Below, piece by piece: positions 1 through 5,630 of a stretch of DNA of 5,630 nucleotides. Below the pieces are notes generated by a model. That model made no database searches, was not told the DNA's origin, and saw nothing but the letters and a program-made list of their open reading frames with translations. Both the position numbers and the translations under genes were made by a program. Position 1 is the first letter of the stretch. Every line of letters starts with the position of its first letter. The stretch covers positions 1,341-6,970 of the forward strand of contig PCBV01000037.1 in the NCBI GenBank assembly GCA_002731905.1, read 5' to 3'. The stretch comes from Methanobacteriota archaeon. GTDB lineage: Archaea > Thermoplasmatota > Poseidoniia > MGIII > CG-Epi1.

Positions 1-1
1 C

Positions 2-754
2 GACCCACAGCGCGAGATCATTGACCCCTCGATTATTGGCGGTGTCAACGCGTTGCGCGCTGCACATGCGGCAGGGATCAAGCGAGTGGTATTCACATCC
101 TCTACCGCGGCGGTTGGTCGTGCGGGACCGGACGGCGCACCGCTGACTGAAGCAGAATGGAACGACGCGTCGAGTCATCCATACTCCTATGCCAAGACAG
201 AAGCTGAACGCCGTGCCTGGACTTTCGCTGAAGAGAACAACCTCGACCTGCTAGTAATCAACCCGACCGCAGTCATTGGTCCTGGTTTCCATCGGCATAC
301 GCCCTCAACAGCACCTTATCGCGCGCTGTTGCGCGGTGAGTTGCACCGTATTCCGCCTATAGTTTACGGATTAGTTGACGCACGTGACGTTGCGATGGGG
401 CATGTGCTCGTCTACGAGACGCAACAAGCTAGTGGTCGCCACATCCTCTGCACGGAATGCCTGCCGGCTGAGGAACTAGTCAAGATGGTCCACAAAATTG
501 ACCCCACAATCAAGGTGCCAACCCGCCATGCAGCGCTATGGCAGGTCCGTATGCTCGCACGTTTGGAGCAGGCGCGCAGCTGGTTCGGTCACGAGCCGAA
601 ACTTACGCCGGAGACGGTCCGCGAATATTTGGGAAAGCCGACGAATTATGATTGCAGTAAGGCTCGCCGCGAGCTGGGGTGGCATCCATTGCCAATCCAG
701 CAGACAGTGCGCGACACATTGGAGTGGGTACGTGAACACCCTGAACTTTTGTGA
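2..754 (+). CDS. NAD(P)-dependent epimerase/dehydratase, dihydroflavonol-4-reductase-like (5' end outside window)
   Basis: This is the C-terminal part of an extended short-chain dehydrogenase/reductase, a cytosolic NAD(P)H enzyme acting on a carbonyl, sugar or steroid-like substrate that cannot be named here. The frame is open to the left edge, and the residues before the TTG at 53 (DPQREIIDPSIIGGVNAL) match the family helix preceding the strand that carries the catalytic Ser. The TTG is therefore internal, not a start. About 250 residues are visible; the usual length is roughly 320-340, so the Rossmann GxxGxxG region is missing. Visible landmarks are KRVVFTSS with the catalytic Ser (visible residues about 33-34), the Y-x-x-x-K pair in YSYAK (about 61-65), INPTAVIGPG after it, and a C-terminal LGWHP segment typical of the family. 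It converges on the oxidase gene, 76 bases away. The family is secure; the substrate is not. Confidence 0.9.
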   Translation, partial: DPQREIIDPSIIGGVNALRAAHAAGIKRVVFTSSTAAVGRAGPDGAPLTEAEWNDASSHPYSYAKTEAERRAWTFAEENNLDLLVINPTAVIGPGFHRHTPSTAPYRALLRGELHRIPPIVYGLVDARDVAMGHVLVYETQQASGRHILCTECLPAEELVKMVHKIDPTIKVPTRHAALWQVRMLARLEQARSWFGHEPKLTPETVREYLGKPTNYDCSKARRELGWHPLPIQQTVRDTLEWVREHPELL

Positions 755-830
755 CGACCAATATTTAAGGTAACCACGATGTCATGTCTTATTTCCAGAC
801 CGGCACCTACGCACGCTCACTCGCGCCCCT

Positions 831-2258
831 TCAAGGAATCTCTCCCGCAGGGCCCTCTGCTTCCAGCAGCGCCGCCGTCCAGTCATTTTGAAAGACGCCT
901 TGCGGATCAAGCGTATTGCAGACGGTGCGAAAAGCATCGAACTTGGGGTAGAGGGATGTCAGCTCTTTGGCCTCCAGTGGGCAGACTTTTCCCCAGTGCG
1001 GACGAGCATGGAACAGTCGTGACATGCTTCGGGCCATGAAGTTCGCGAACAGGGAAAAACCAGCACGGCGTGCTGGCCCCGCGTAGCTGATAAAGCTCAG
1101 CGCGTACCAGTCATCCTCCGCGCCGCTGGCCATCGATATCAGGGTGTCATCGGGAAGCACCCGCCGCACACAGATGGGGTAGTGATGGAAGTAATGGTCG
1201 TGAAGCCCGGCAAGATCATCTTGCATGCCGAGTTCCTCGATTCGTCGCTGGTTGTATACGGATAACGTCGACACCCTCCCCCCAGCAACCTTGATGACTT
1301 CCTGGGCGAACCCGAGCGCAGCCTCCAGCTGGTCTCGAGGCAGGAACAACTCTATCTCTATGTGGCGAAAGGCCTCGTGCTTCATCACCAGCATGGACGA
1401 GGAGCGATCCGTAACCTTCCAGTTGCGAATCAGGAATGCCGGGATGATGCGACGAAAGGCAAGCCGGATTAAGCGCCGACTCCGCAGCACGCGTTTCAGA
1501 GACAGGAGCAGAAAGTGCATGCCATAGTCCATCACCCCCAGCCAGTAGAGCCGGTACAGCTTGGCAAGGCGGGAACGTGGCCGGTCATCCTCGCGCCGGT
1601 GCTGGCTGAAATATGACCAGTGCCAAGGGATGAGATAGAACTGCTGGAGCGGAAATGGCGTTTCGGCATCCAAGACGTCCGACAGACGACGAGACTCGGT
1701 GAAGTGCTCCTGCACGTTGTACTGTGCGCGGCAGCGGAGTTTCACGGACAAGATGATTCCGAGTGAACCCAGTGAACAGCGAGCTGCCTGCAGCTGTTCT
1801 CCAGCGTTCAACTCCTCGATAAACGCCCGGCCGGTGGAGGCGTCATAGCGCGCCAGCCGCACCCCCACGACATAGTGCGACATGCTGTGGCGTCCCGAAC
1901 CGTGAGTGCCGGTGGAGATTGCCCCGGCAATCGTCTGTTCCGTTATCAGGCCCAGCGAATGCAGGGTGGCGCCGTCGCGGTCGAGCTCTTTGAGAAGGCG
2001 CTTGATCTGGCATCCGGCCCCAACCGTAGCAACGAACTGGTCACCGTCGGGCTGGAGCCGGATGTCGTTCAGCCGTCGCAAGTCCAGCAGCACACCGTCG
2101 CCGAGGACTGCCTCGCTCCAGCTGTGCAATCTGCCGATGGCGCGGATGCGCTGGCCGCGGTGTCTGTCGAGAATCTGCAGGACTTCCCGCTCGTCGGCTG
2201 GGGTGTAAGCCGCCGACGGCTGAAATATTTGGTTGCGGCCGAAATTCTTGTGTTGCAC
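831..2258 (-). CDS. FAD-linked oxidase of the D-arabinono-1,4-lactone / L-gulonolactone oxidase family
   Basis: A 475-residue flavoprotein of the VAO/aldonolactone oxidase superfamily, whose members oxidise sugar lactones or related polyols with FAD. Domain order: an FAD-binding PCMH-type domain at about residues 12-180, with GRLHS at 42-46, where His45 occupies the position of the covalent flavin-linking His of gulonolactone oxidase. GTHGSG is at 117-122 and LGSLGIILSV at 163-172. A cap/substrate domain follows, and the C-terminal signature has HWGK at 421-424 and then a DPQGVFQNDW segment. A hydrophobic, basic stretch (about 235-275) may associate with membrane. Both ends look complete. The start is GTG, one base after the methyltransferase TAG, with no clear Shine-Dalgarno, so translation is probably coupled. 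The gene has no CTAG, unlike all neighbouring sequence, which suggests separate ancestry. The exact substrate cannot be told; alditol oxidase-like activity is an alternative. Confidence 0.88.
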   Translation of the reverse strand: MQHKNFGRNQIFQPSAAYTPADEREVLQILDRHRGQRIRAIGRLHSWSEAVLGDGVLLDLRRLNDIRLQPDGDQFVATVGAGCQIKRLLKELDRDGATLHSLGLITEQTIAGAISTGTHGSGRHSMSHYVVGVRLARYDASTGRAFIEELNAGEQLQAARCSLGSLGIILSVKLRCRAQYNVQEHFTESRRLSDVLDAETPFPLQQFYLIPWHWSYFSQHRREDDRPRSRLAKLYRLYWLGVMDYGMHFLLLSLKRVLRSRRLIRLAFRRIIPAFLIRNWKVTDRSSSMLVMKHEAFRHIEIELFLPRDQLEAALGFAQEVIKVAGGRVSTLSVYNQRRIEELGMQDDLAGLHDHYFHHYPICVRRVLPDDTLISMASGAEDDWYALSFISYAGPARRAGFSLFANFMARSMSRLFHARPHWGKVCPLEAKELTSLYPKFDAFRTVCNTLDPQGVFQNDWTAALLEAEGPAGEIP

Positions 2259-2259
2259 G

Positions 2260-2868
2260 CTATGGCAACCGCGTCACGATGAGTCGCGACTTGATGCGGT
2301 TGACGATGTCGTCGCTCACAACTTGCAAACCACACTCTTGCAGCAGCTGCAGTAAATCGAAGTTCTTGCCCAACCCTATCCTGCGACGCACCGGGTCCCA
2401 TGCACGCGACAGTTTGCCCGGCTCCTCCTTGTAGTGGTTAACGATGACTAGTCTACCGCCCGGCTTGGTAACACGCATCATCTCACGCAGCACTACATCT
2501 GGCTCTGCCACCACTGCAATCGCATGCGCTACCACCGCGTGGTCAAATGTTTCATCGATAAATTCCAGCTTGTGAGCGTCCATCTGGTACAGCGTTACGT
2601 CCGCTACCACCTCGCCTCTGTCCAACCGTTTCTGCGCCTTTTTCAACATCGCCGCGCTGAAATCGAGCGCATCAACACGCACGCCAGCAACATAGTGGCG
2701 CAGTGAGATGCCGGTACCAACCCCTACCTCCAGCACCCGCTCACCAGGTTGTGCGTCCAAGGCTTCAACCATCCGTGTATGCCCTTCGGCGAAAGTGGGT
2801 GCGAAGACGCGGTCGTAGACCGGTGCGTAAATCTTGTAGGCGATGTTACTGTTCTTGCGTGTTGCCAC
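2260..2868 (-). CDS. Class I SAM-dependent methyltransferase, PmtA-like (phosphatidylethanolamine N-methyltransferase type)
   Basis: A 202-residue Rossmann-fold methyltransferase. Motif I is LEVGVGTG (46-53), the acidic residue binding the SAM ribose is in ALDF (Asp69), MDA (96-98) lies next to the adenine, FDHAVVAHA (108-116) is the motif II strand, and KPGGRLVIVNH (135-145) is motif III. The N-terminal YAPVYDRVF segment and the EVGVGTG and VNHY details resemble bacterial PmtA enzymes, which convert phosphatidylethanolamine to phosphatidylcholine at the membrane surface. That substrate is inferred from resemblance only; a ubiquinone/UbiE-like or other small-molecule substrate is possible. 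The start is GTG, chosen because the YAPVYD segment must be included. A GGAG at 2884-2881 lies 12 bases upstream, rather far. It sits 22 bases after the membrane-protein gene and one base before the oxidase gene, so the three are probably co-transcribed. Confidence 0.85.
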   Translation of the reverse strand: MATRKNSNIAYKIYAPVYDRVFAPTFAEGHTRMVEALDAQPGERVLEVGVGTGISLRHYVAGVRVDALDFSAAMLKKAQKRLDRGEVVADVTLYQMDAHKLEFIDETFDHAVVAHAIAVVAEPDVVLREMMRVTKPGGRLVIVNHYKEEPGKLSRAWDPVRRRIGLGKNFDLLQLLQECGLQVVSDDIVNRIKSRLIVTRLP

Positions 2869-2890
2869 GTCGCGGGAGTGCTCCAGCGTC

Positions 2891-3454
2891 TTAAGCCCTT
2901 GCCGACAGTCCGGCGGCGGCGGCGGCCCCGGCTACTGCCAGCAGTTGCAGTGGCCCGGTCCCAAGCCACGCCACAACAACACATAACGCAGCGCAGGTGA
3001 CACCGAAAACGCGCAGTAGCCAGCGCATGTTTGCTTCCCGATTAGTGTGCTGCGTCGGAATGCGTAGGCTGACAAACCAAGCTCCAACAATACCGGCCAG
3101 CAGTACCGACACCTGCCCGTATCCTGGGTCACCCAGCCTAGTCAGCGCGTAGATGGAATAAGTAACGGCGGTCCACATCATCGTAATTGTGTAGACCTTC
3201 GAACGGAACGGCATTCCCAGTCCGGCACGGTAATCACGGACGTAGCCGCCAAAGACAGGGTGGTGCAGCAGCCAGTTGTAGAACTTCTCCGATCCGCGTG
3301 CGTAGAATGCCGCAGCAAGGACGTAGAAGGAAACGGTTGGCAGCCCCGGCACATATGCGCCGATAGTACCAATAGCGACGCAGACGTGGCCCAGCAACAT
3401 CCAAACACTGCGTACCAGTGGATTGCGTGCCAGCCTGAGTCCTTCTTGTGGCAT
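2891..3454 (-). CDS. YbaN/DUF454 family inner-membrane protein with a C-terminal extension
   Basis: A 187-residue integral membrane protein of unknown biochemical role. Residues 14-65 carry the DUF454 core: a hydrophobic helix, then GTIGAYVPGLPT (29-40), a second helix, and an ARGSEKFYNWLL segment (52-63). E. coli YbaN has the equivalent GTLG..LP.LPTTPF and ARSSPRFHAWLL. Further hydrophobic segments are at about 88-104, 112-131, 145-163 and 166-182. YbaN is about 125 residues, so the last 45-50 residues, with two more predicted helices and an Ala run, are an addition. I chose ATG at 3454 over the TTG at 3472 because it is the stronger codon, has AGGG ten bases upstream, and still precedes the conserved core; the TTG would add six residues. 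It is the first gene of the leftward set and diverges from pyrB. Confidence 0.82.
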   Translation of the reverse strand: MPQEGLRLARNPLVRSVWMLLGHVCVAIGTIGAYVPGLPTVSFYVLAAAFYARGSEKFYNWLLHHPVFGGYVRDYRAGLGMPFRSKVYTITMMWTAVTYSIYALTRLGDPGYGQVSVLLAGIVGAWFVSLRIPTQHTNREANMRWLLRVFGVTCAALCVVVAWLGTGPLQLLAVAGAAAAAGLSARA

Positions 3455-3478
3455 GCAGATGTCGCCCTGCAAGGAGTC

Positions 3479-3484
3479 TATAAA
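3479..3484 (-). promoter_or_regulatory. Candidate TATA box (TTTATA) of the leftward three-gene set
   Basis: On the minus strand TTTATA is centred about 27 bases before the ATG at 3454, the spacing expected for an archaeal TATA box of a transcript with little or no leader. The same bases also give TATAGA, which could be a bacterial -10, but I see no good -35 at 16-18 bases. One short match is weak evidence. Confidence 0.25.
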
Positions 3485-3534
3485 CTGTTGCGCGCGCAGC
3501 CGCTAGTGCCGAAAGTCGTCGCAGTCCGCTCGAG

Positions 3535-3546
3535 TCAAACCTAAAA
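3535..3546 (+). promoter_or_regulatory. Candidate BRE/TATA-like element (TCAAAC then CTAAAA) of pyrBI
   Basis: CTAAAA at 3541-3546 is centred about 26 bases before the GTG of pyrB and is preceded directly by purine-rich TCAAAC, the arrangement of an archaeal BRE plus TATA box. With no Shine-Dalgarno in front of pyrB, a leaderless transcript beginning at the GTG would be consistent. The match is short and the reading depends on the organism being archaeal. Confidence 0.25.
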
Positions 3547-3568
3547 GACCCCCTTCCCTGCGCCCGCC

Positions 3569-4474
3569 GTGGACCACGTCGTCACCATCCAGAACCTCGC
3601 CAACGACGATATTGTATCTGTCCTTGACCGGGCGCGCGAGCTGCTGCCAGTAGCGCACGGCGACAAGCGCAGCGACGCGCTTGCCGGCAAAATCCTTGCT
3701 ACCTGCTTCTTCGAACCATCTACTCGTACGCGACTCTCCTTCGAGACTGCCATGCACCGGCTGGGCGGGAATGTCATCGGCTTTGCCGATTCAAGCGCCA
3801 CTTCACACTTGAAGGGAGAGACGCTGGCTGACGCAGTGCAGATGGTAGCCGGCTACGCCGACGCCATCGTACTACGGCATCCACAGGAGGGGGCGGCGCA
3901 ACTGGCGGCCGAAATCTCGAAAGTACCAGTTATCAACGGCGGCGACGGCGCCGGCCAGCACCCGACGCAGACACTGCTCGACCTGTTTACGATTCGCGAA
4001 GAGGTCGGCAAGCTGGAAGGACTGACGGTGGGACTACTAGGCGACCTGCGCTACGGCAGGACAGTCCACTCACTGGCGGCTGCGCTGGCACGCTACGATA
4101 CAACAATGCACTTCATCGCACCGAAGAGTCTAGCGATGCCGCGCCGCGTGACTACGGAATTGCCCGACGGCTGGAGTGCACACACTGCTCTCGACGGGAT
4201 TCTACCTGAACTGGACATACTCTACGTCACTCGCATCCAGAAGGAGCGCTTCCCCGATCCGGAAGACTATGCGCGCGTCGCTGGTGCCTATGCTATCTCG
4301 ACCGAGGCTCTGCGCGACGCTAAACCGATGTTACGCATCCTGCACCCGCTGCCACGAGTCGATGAGATAGCAACCGATGTCGATGGCACCGATCACGCCG
4401 CCTACTTCCGCCAGGCGTTCAATGGAGTCCCAGTCCGGATGGCGCTGTTGGAGATGCTGCTCGGGAGTGACTGA
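3569..4474 (+). CDS. pyrB: Aspartate carbamoyltransferase catalytic subunit
   Basis: PyrB joins carbamoyl phosphate and L-aspartate to give N-carbamoyl-L-aspartate and phosphate, the first committed step of pyrimidine synthesis, in the cytosol. The 301 residues cover the whole protein (E. coli has about 310). The carbamoyl-phosphate domain has FFEPSTRTR (47-55), the 80s loop TSHLKGET (78-85) with Lys82, and HPTQTLLDLF (131-140). The aspartate domain has YGRTVHSL (162-169), TRIQKERF (221-228) and LHPLPR (258-263). The 80s loop is one residue shorter than in the E. coli enzyme (TSLGKKGET), a form I associate with archaeal enzymes. The start is GTG at 3569; an in-frame stop at 3542 and the lack of any ATG between leave little choice. 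There is no recognisable ribosome binding site. The gene is followed directly by pyrI, so a regulated holoenzyme is expected. Confidence 0.97.
   Translation: MDHVVTIQNLANDDIVSVLDRARELLPVAHGDKRSDALAGKILATCFFEPSTRTRLSFETAMHRLGGNVIGFADSSATSHLKGETLADAVQMVAGYADAIVLRHPQEGAAQLAAEISKVPVINGGDGAGQHPTQTLLDLFTIREEVGKLEGLTVGLLGDLRYGRTVHSLAAALARYDTTMHFIAPKSLAMPRRVTTELPDGWSAHTALDGILPELDILYVTRIQKERFPDPEDYARVAGAYAISTEALRDAKPMLRILHPLPRVDEIATDVDGTDHAAYFRQAFNGVPVRMALLEMLLGSD
4464..4467 (+). promoter_or_regulatory. Ribosome binding site of pyrI (GGAG)
   Basis: GGAG lies six bases before the pyrI ATG, inside the last codons of pyrB. It is the best Shine-Dalgarno in the window and contrasts with pyrB, which has none. 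An internal operon gene with a Shine-Dalgarno behind a first gene without one is a common archaeal pattern. Confidence 0.6.
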
Positions 4475-4932
4475 TGACTGACAAACTGCTCAAGGTGCAG
4501 CCAATCCGCAACGGAACTGTGATTGACCACCTGCGCGCTGGTGCTGGCCTCAAGATTCTTGACATCCTTGACATAGCAGGCACTGGTAACACGGTCAGCC
4601 TGTTGATTAACGTCCCCAGTTCCAAACAGGGGCGCAAGGACATAATCAAGATTGAGGACCGGGAACTGACCGAGAGCGAGACCGAGCGCATTGCGCTGCT
4701 TTCGCCTGGTGCCCATGTCAATATCATTCGCAATTACTCTGTTGCTGAAAAAACGGCGGTCGGAATTCCCGAAGAGGTGGCCGGTGTCGCGCGCTGCCCC
4801 AACACCAACTGTATCTCAAACAACGAGCGCGGCGCAATCAGTCGACTGCTACTGCGCAACCGTGAACCGGTCCAGCTGGCGTGCGCTTACTGTGCTCGGC
4901 TAGTCGCCGAAGAAGAACTTCAGTTCCTCTAG
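4474..4932 (+). CDS. pyrI: Aspartate carbamoyltransferase regulatory subunit
   Basis: PyrI binds nucleotide effectors and holds PyrB trimers together in the allosteric holoenzyme. The 152 residues match the usual length (E. coli 153). The N-terminal nucleotide-binding domain keeps Asp18, His19, Lys55, Lys59 and Lys93, each one position before the E. coli residues Asp19, His20, Lys56, Lys60 and Lys94, so CTP/ATP control is likely preserved. The C-terminal zinc domain has all four ligands, Cys108, Cys113, Cys137 and Cys140, with E. coli spacing (CPNTNC and CAYC). Its ATG shares its A with the pyrB stop (TGATG), and the good GGAG upstream sits within pyrB, so translation is coupled and chain stoichiometry is probably balanced. 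Its stop TAG lies in a CTAG that also ends the opposite carbamate kinase gene. Confidence 0.97.
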   Translation: MTDKLLKVQPIRNGTVIDHLRAGAGLKILDILDIAGTGNTVSLLINVPSSKQGRKDIIKIEDRELTESETERIALLSPGAHVNIIRNYSVAEKTAVGIPEEVAGVARCPNTNCISNNERGAISRLLLRNREPVQLACAYCARLVAEEELQFL

Positions 4933-5630
4933 GCAACAACCCGTGTGCCTGCCTCGCCTGCAAGCGCTGCAGTGATTTTCGCGGTGGAAGAGATTATGGC
5001 CTCCTGGCCACCATTCTCCACAAAATCAAGCGCGGCATGGACCTTGGGCCCCATAGAACCATCCGGGAATTCGCCGGCTTCGTAATGACTTCGCAGCTCG
5101 GCGACCGTTACTACACCCAGTGGCTCCCGCTCGGGACCCACCCAGACATGCTCAACATCGGTGGCGATAATCAGGTGCGTCGCGTTCAACTGCTGCGCCA
5201 GCAGCCCTGCCACCAAGTCCTTATCGATAACACCTTCGATGCCGCGCCATCCGTCGCCGTCACGAACCACTGGCGTCCCACCGCCGCCGGCGGTAATGCA
5301 AAGGACACGGTTCTCGAATAGCGAGCGGATGATGTCTAGCTCGAGCACCCTCTGTGGCTCAGGTGAGGCAACAAGGCGTCGCACTCCTTTCTCGCTGACG
5401 GCAAACACCCAGTTGCGCTTCTCAAGTTCGGCGCGCCGTTCTGGTGGATACCATGGTCCAATCGGCTTGCGCGGCTCGCCCAGTTCTGGGGCTACTTCGA
5501 CCTGCGCTAGCATGGTCATGACATCACGCTTGCCACCCTCGGTGGTAATGATTTCGCGGACCGTCCGCTCGAGCAGGTAACCGAGGCCACCCTGCGTATC
5601 TGACACTAGGTGGTCAAGCGGCCGTTCCGG
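4929..5630 (-). CDS. arcC: Carbamate kinase (N-terminal part outside window)
   Basis: Carbamate kinase interconverts ATP plus carbamate (from ammonia and bicarbonate) and ADP plus carbamoyl phosphate in the cytosol; in fermenters it makes ATP from arginine-derived carbamoyl phosphate. The visible 233 residues run from the window edge to the stop. In this numbering the family landmarks are TQGGLGY (about 12-18), KPIGPWY (55-61), RRLVASPEP (84-92), ITAGGGGTPVV (112-122), VIDKDL (134-139), TDVEHVW (157-163) and GSMGPKV (191-197). The frame stays open upstream of the GTG at 5606, and the residues there (RPLDHL) also fit the family, so that GTG is internal. The family is about 310 residues, so roughly 75-80 are missing. 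Fosfomycin- or amino-acid kinases of the same fold are excluded by the KPIGP and GSMGPK signatures. It converges on pyrI with a four-base overlap. Confidence 0.94.
   Translation of the reverse strand, partial: PERPLDHLVSDTQGGLGYLLERTVREIITTEGGKRDVMTMLAQVEVAPELGEPRKPIGPWYPPERRAELEKRNWVFAVSEKGVRRLVASPEPQRVLELDIIRSLFENRVLCITAGGGGTPVVRDGDGWRGIEGVIDKDLVAGLLAQQLNATHLIIATDVEHVWVGPEREPLGVVTVAELRSHYEAGEFPDGSMGPKVHAALDFVENGGQEAIISSTAKITAALAGEAGTRVVA

Larger units (their letters stand above)
3455..3568. promoter_or_regulatory. Divergent intergenic region between the YbaN-like gene and pyrB
   Basis: These 114 bases must hold the promoters of both the leftward set and the pyrBI operon, since the two run away from each other with no other gap nearby. 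No strong Shine-Dalgarno precedes the pyrB GTG; the last 20 bases before it are mostly C and T. I see no convincing attenuator hairpin, leader peptide or U-run of the kind that controls enteric pyrBI, so any UTP-sensitive attenuation of that sort is not supported. Two AT-rich hexamers stand out against the GC-rich background and are listed separately. Confidence 0.6.

Noticed and set aside
498..773. 91-residue + strand open frame within the reductase
   Set aside because: It is out of frame with the well-supported reductase and shows no family features.
769..775. GGTAACC near-palindrome in the spacer between the reductase and the oxidase
   Set aside because: Too short for a terminator stem, with no loop and no T-run. 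I see no clear terminator anywhere in 755-830.
779..1039. 86-residue + strand frame overlapping the oxidase 3' end
   Set aside because: Most of it is antisense to the conserved C-terminal part of the oxidase, and its translation has no recognisable fold or family. Only the short 784 frame at its start is kept, as a speculative finding.
1875..2282. 135-residue + strand open frame
   Set aside because: It is antisense to the FAD-binding domain of the oxidase, whose motifs (GTHGSG, GRLHS) prove the minus-strand frame. It looks like a by-product of GC-rich codon structure.
2911..2925. Run of five CGG triplets
   Set aside because: It encodes part of the Ala run at the C-terminus of the YbaN-like protein; a short coding simple repeat rather than a separate element.
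5161..5580. 139-residue + strand open frame rich in Ser and Arg
   Set aside because: It lies antisense to the carbamate kinase signatures and its low-complexity composition is typical of a shadow frame.
1..5630. Search for tRNA or rRNA genes, CRISPR repeats, insertion-sequence ends and transposases
   Set aside because: The coding genes fill nearly all the window; the only spacers are 76, 22, 1 and 114 bases. I saw no repeated units, terminal inverted repeats or tRNA-like T-loop sequence.

Overview
The window holds seven protein-coding genes packed almost end to end and no RNA gene, mobile element or CRISPR array that I can see. Base composition is moderately GC-rich by eye. The lineage is not certain. 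The aspartate transcarbamoylase genes (pyrBI with a zinc-binding regulatory chain and a short '80s loop' in PyrB) are of the kind found throughout archaea and in some bacteria. The two divergent genes in the middle each have an AT-rich hexamer centred about 26-27 bases before the start codon, which would fit archaeal leaderless transcription. The reductase, YbaN-like, PmtA-like and aldonolactone-oxidase genes belong to families best known from bacteria. An archaeon with bacterial acquisitions, or a bacterium with archaeal-type pyrBI, both fit.

Layout: (1) 2-754 (+), the 3' three quarters of an extended short-chain dehydrogenase/reductase resembling dihydroflavonol-4-reductase. (2) A leftward three-gene set: a YbaN/DUF454 membrane protein (3454-2891), a PmtA-like SAM methyltransferase (2868-2260) and an FAD-linked aldonolactone-oxidase-type enzyme (2258-831), with gaps of 22 bases and 1 base. 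(3) A 114-base divergent promoter region (3455-3568). (4) A rightward pyrB-pyrI operon (3569-4474, 4474-4932) with a one-base overlap. (5) A leftward carbamate kinase, entering from the right edge and ending at 4929, where both strands share one CTAG as stop codon.

The pyrBI-encoded enzyme condenses carbamoyl phosphate and aspartate in the first committed pyrimidine step. The convergent carbamate kinase makes or breaks carbamoyl phosphate, so the right half is a carbamoyl-phosphate module. The leftward set suggests a membrane or lipid theme, but its joint function is unknown.

The clearest anomaly is the oxidase gene at 831-2258. A manual count finds no CTAG tetranucleotide in its 1,428 bases, against 13 in the other roughly 4,200. 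This suggests a different origin from its neighbours. I found nothing that amounts to a new system.
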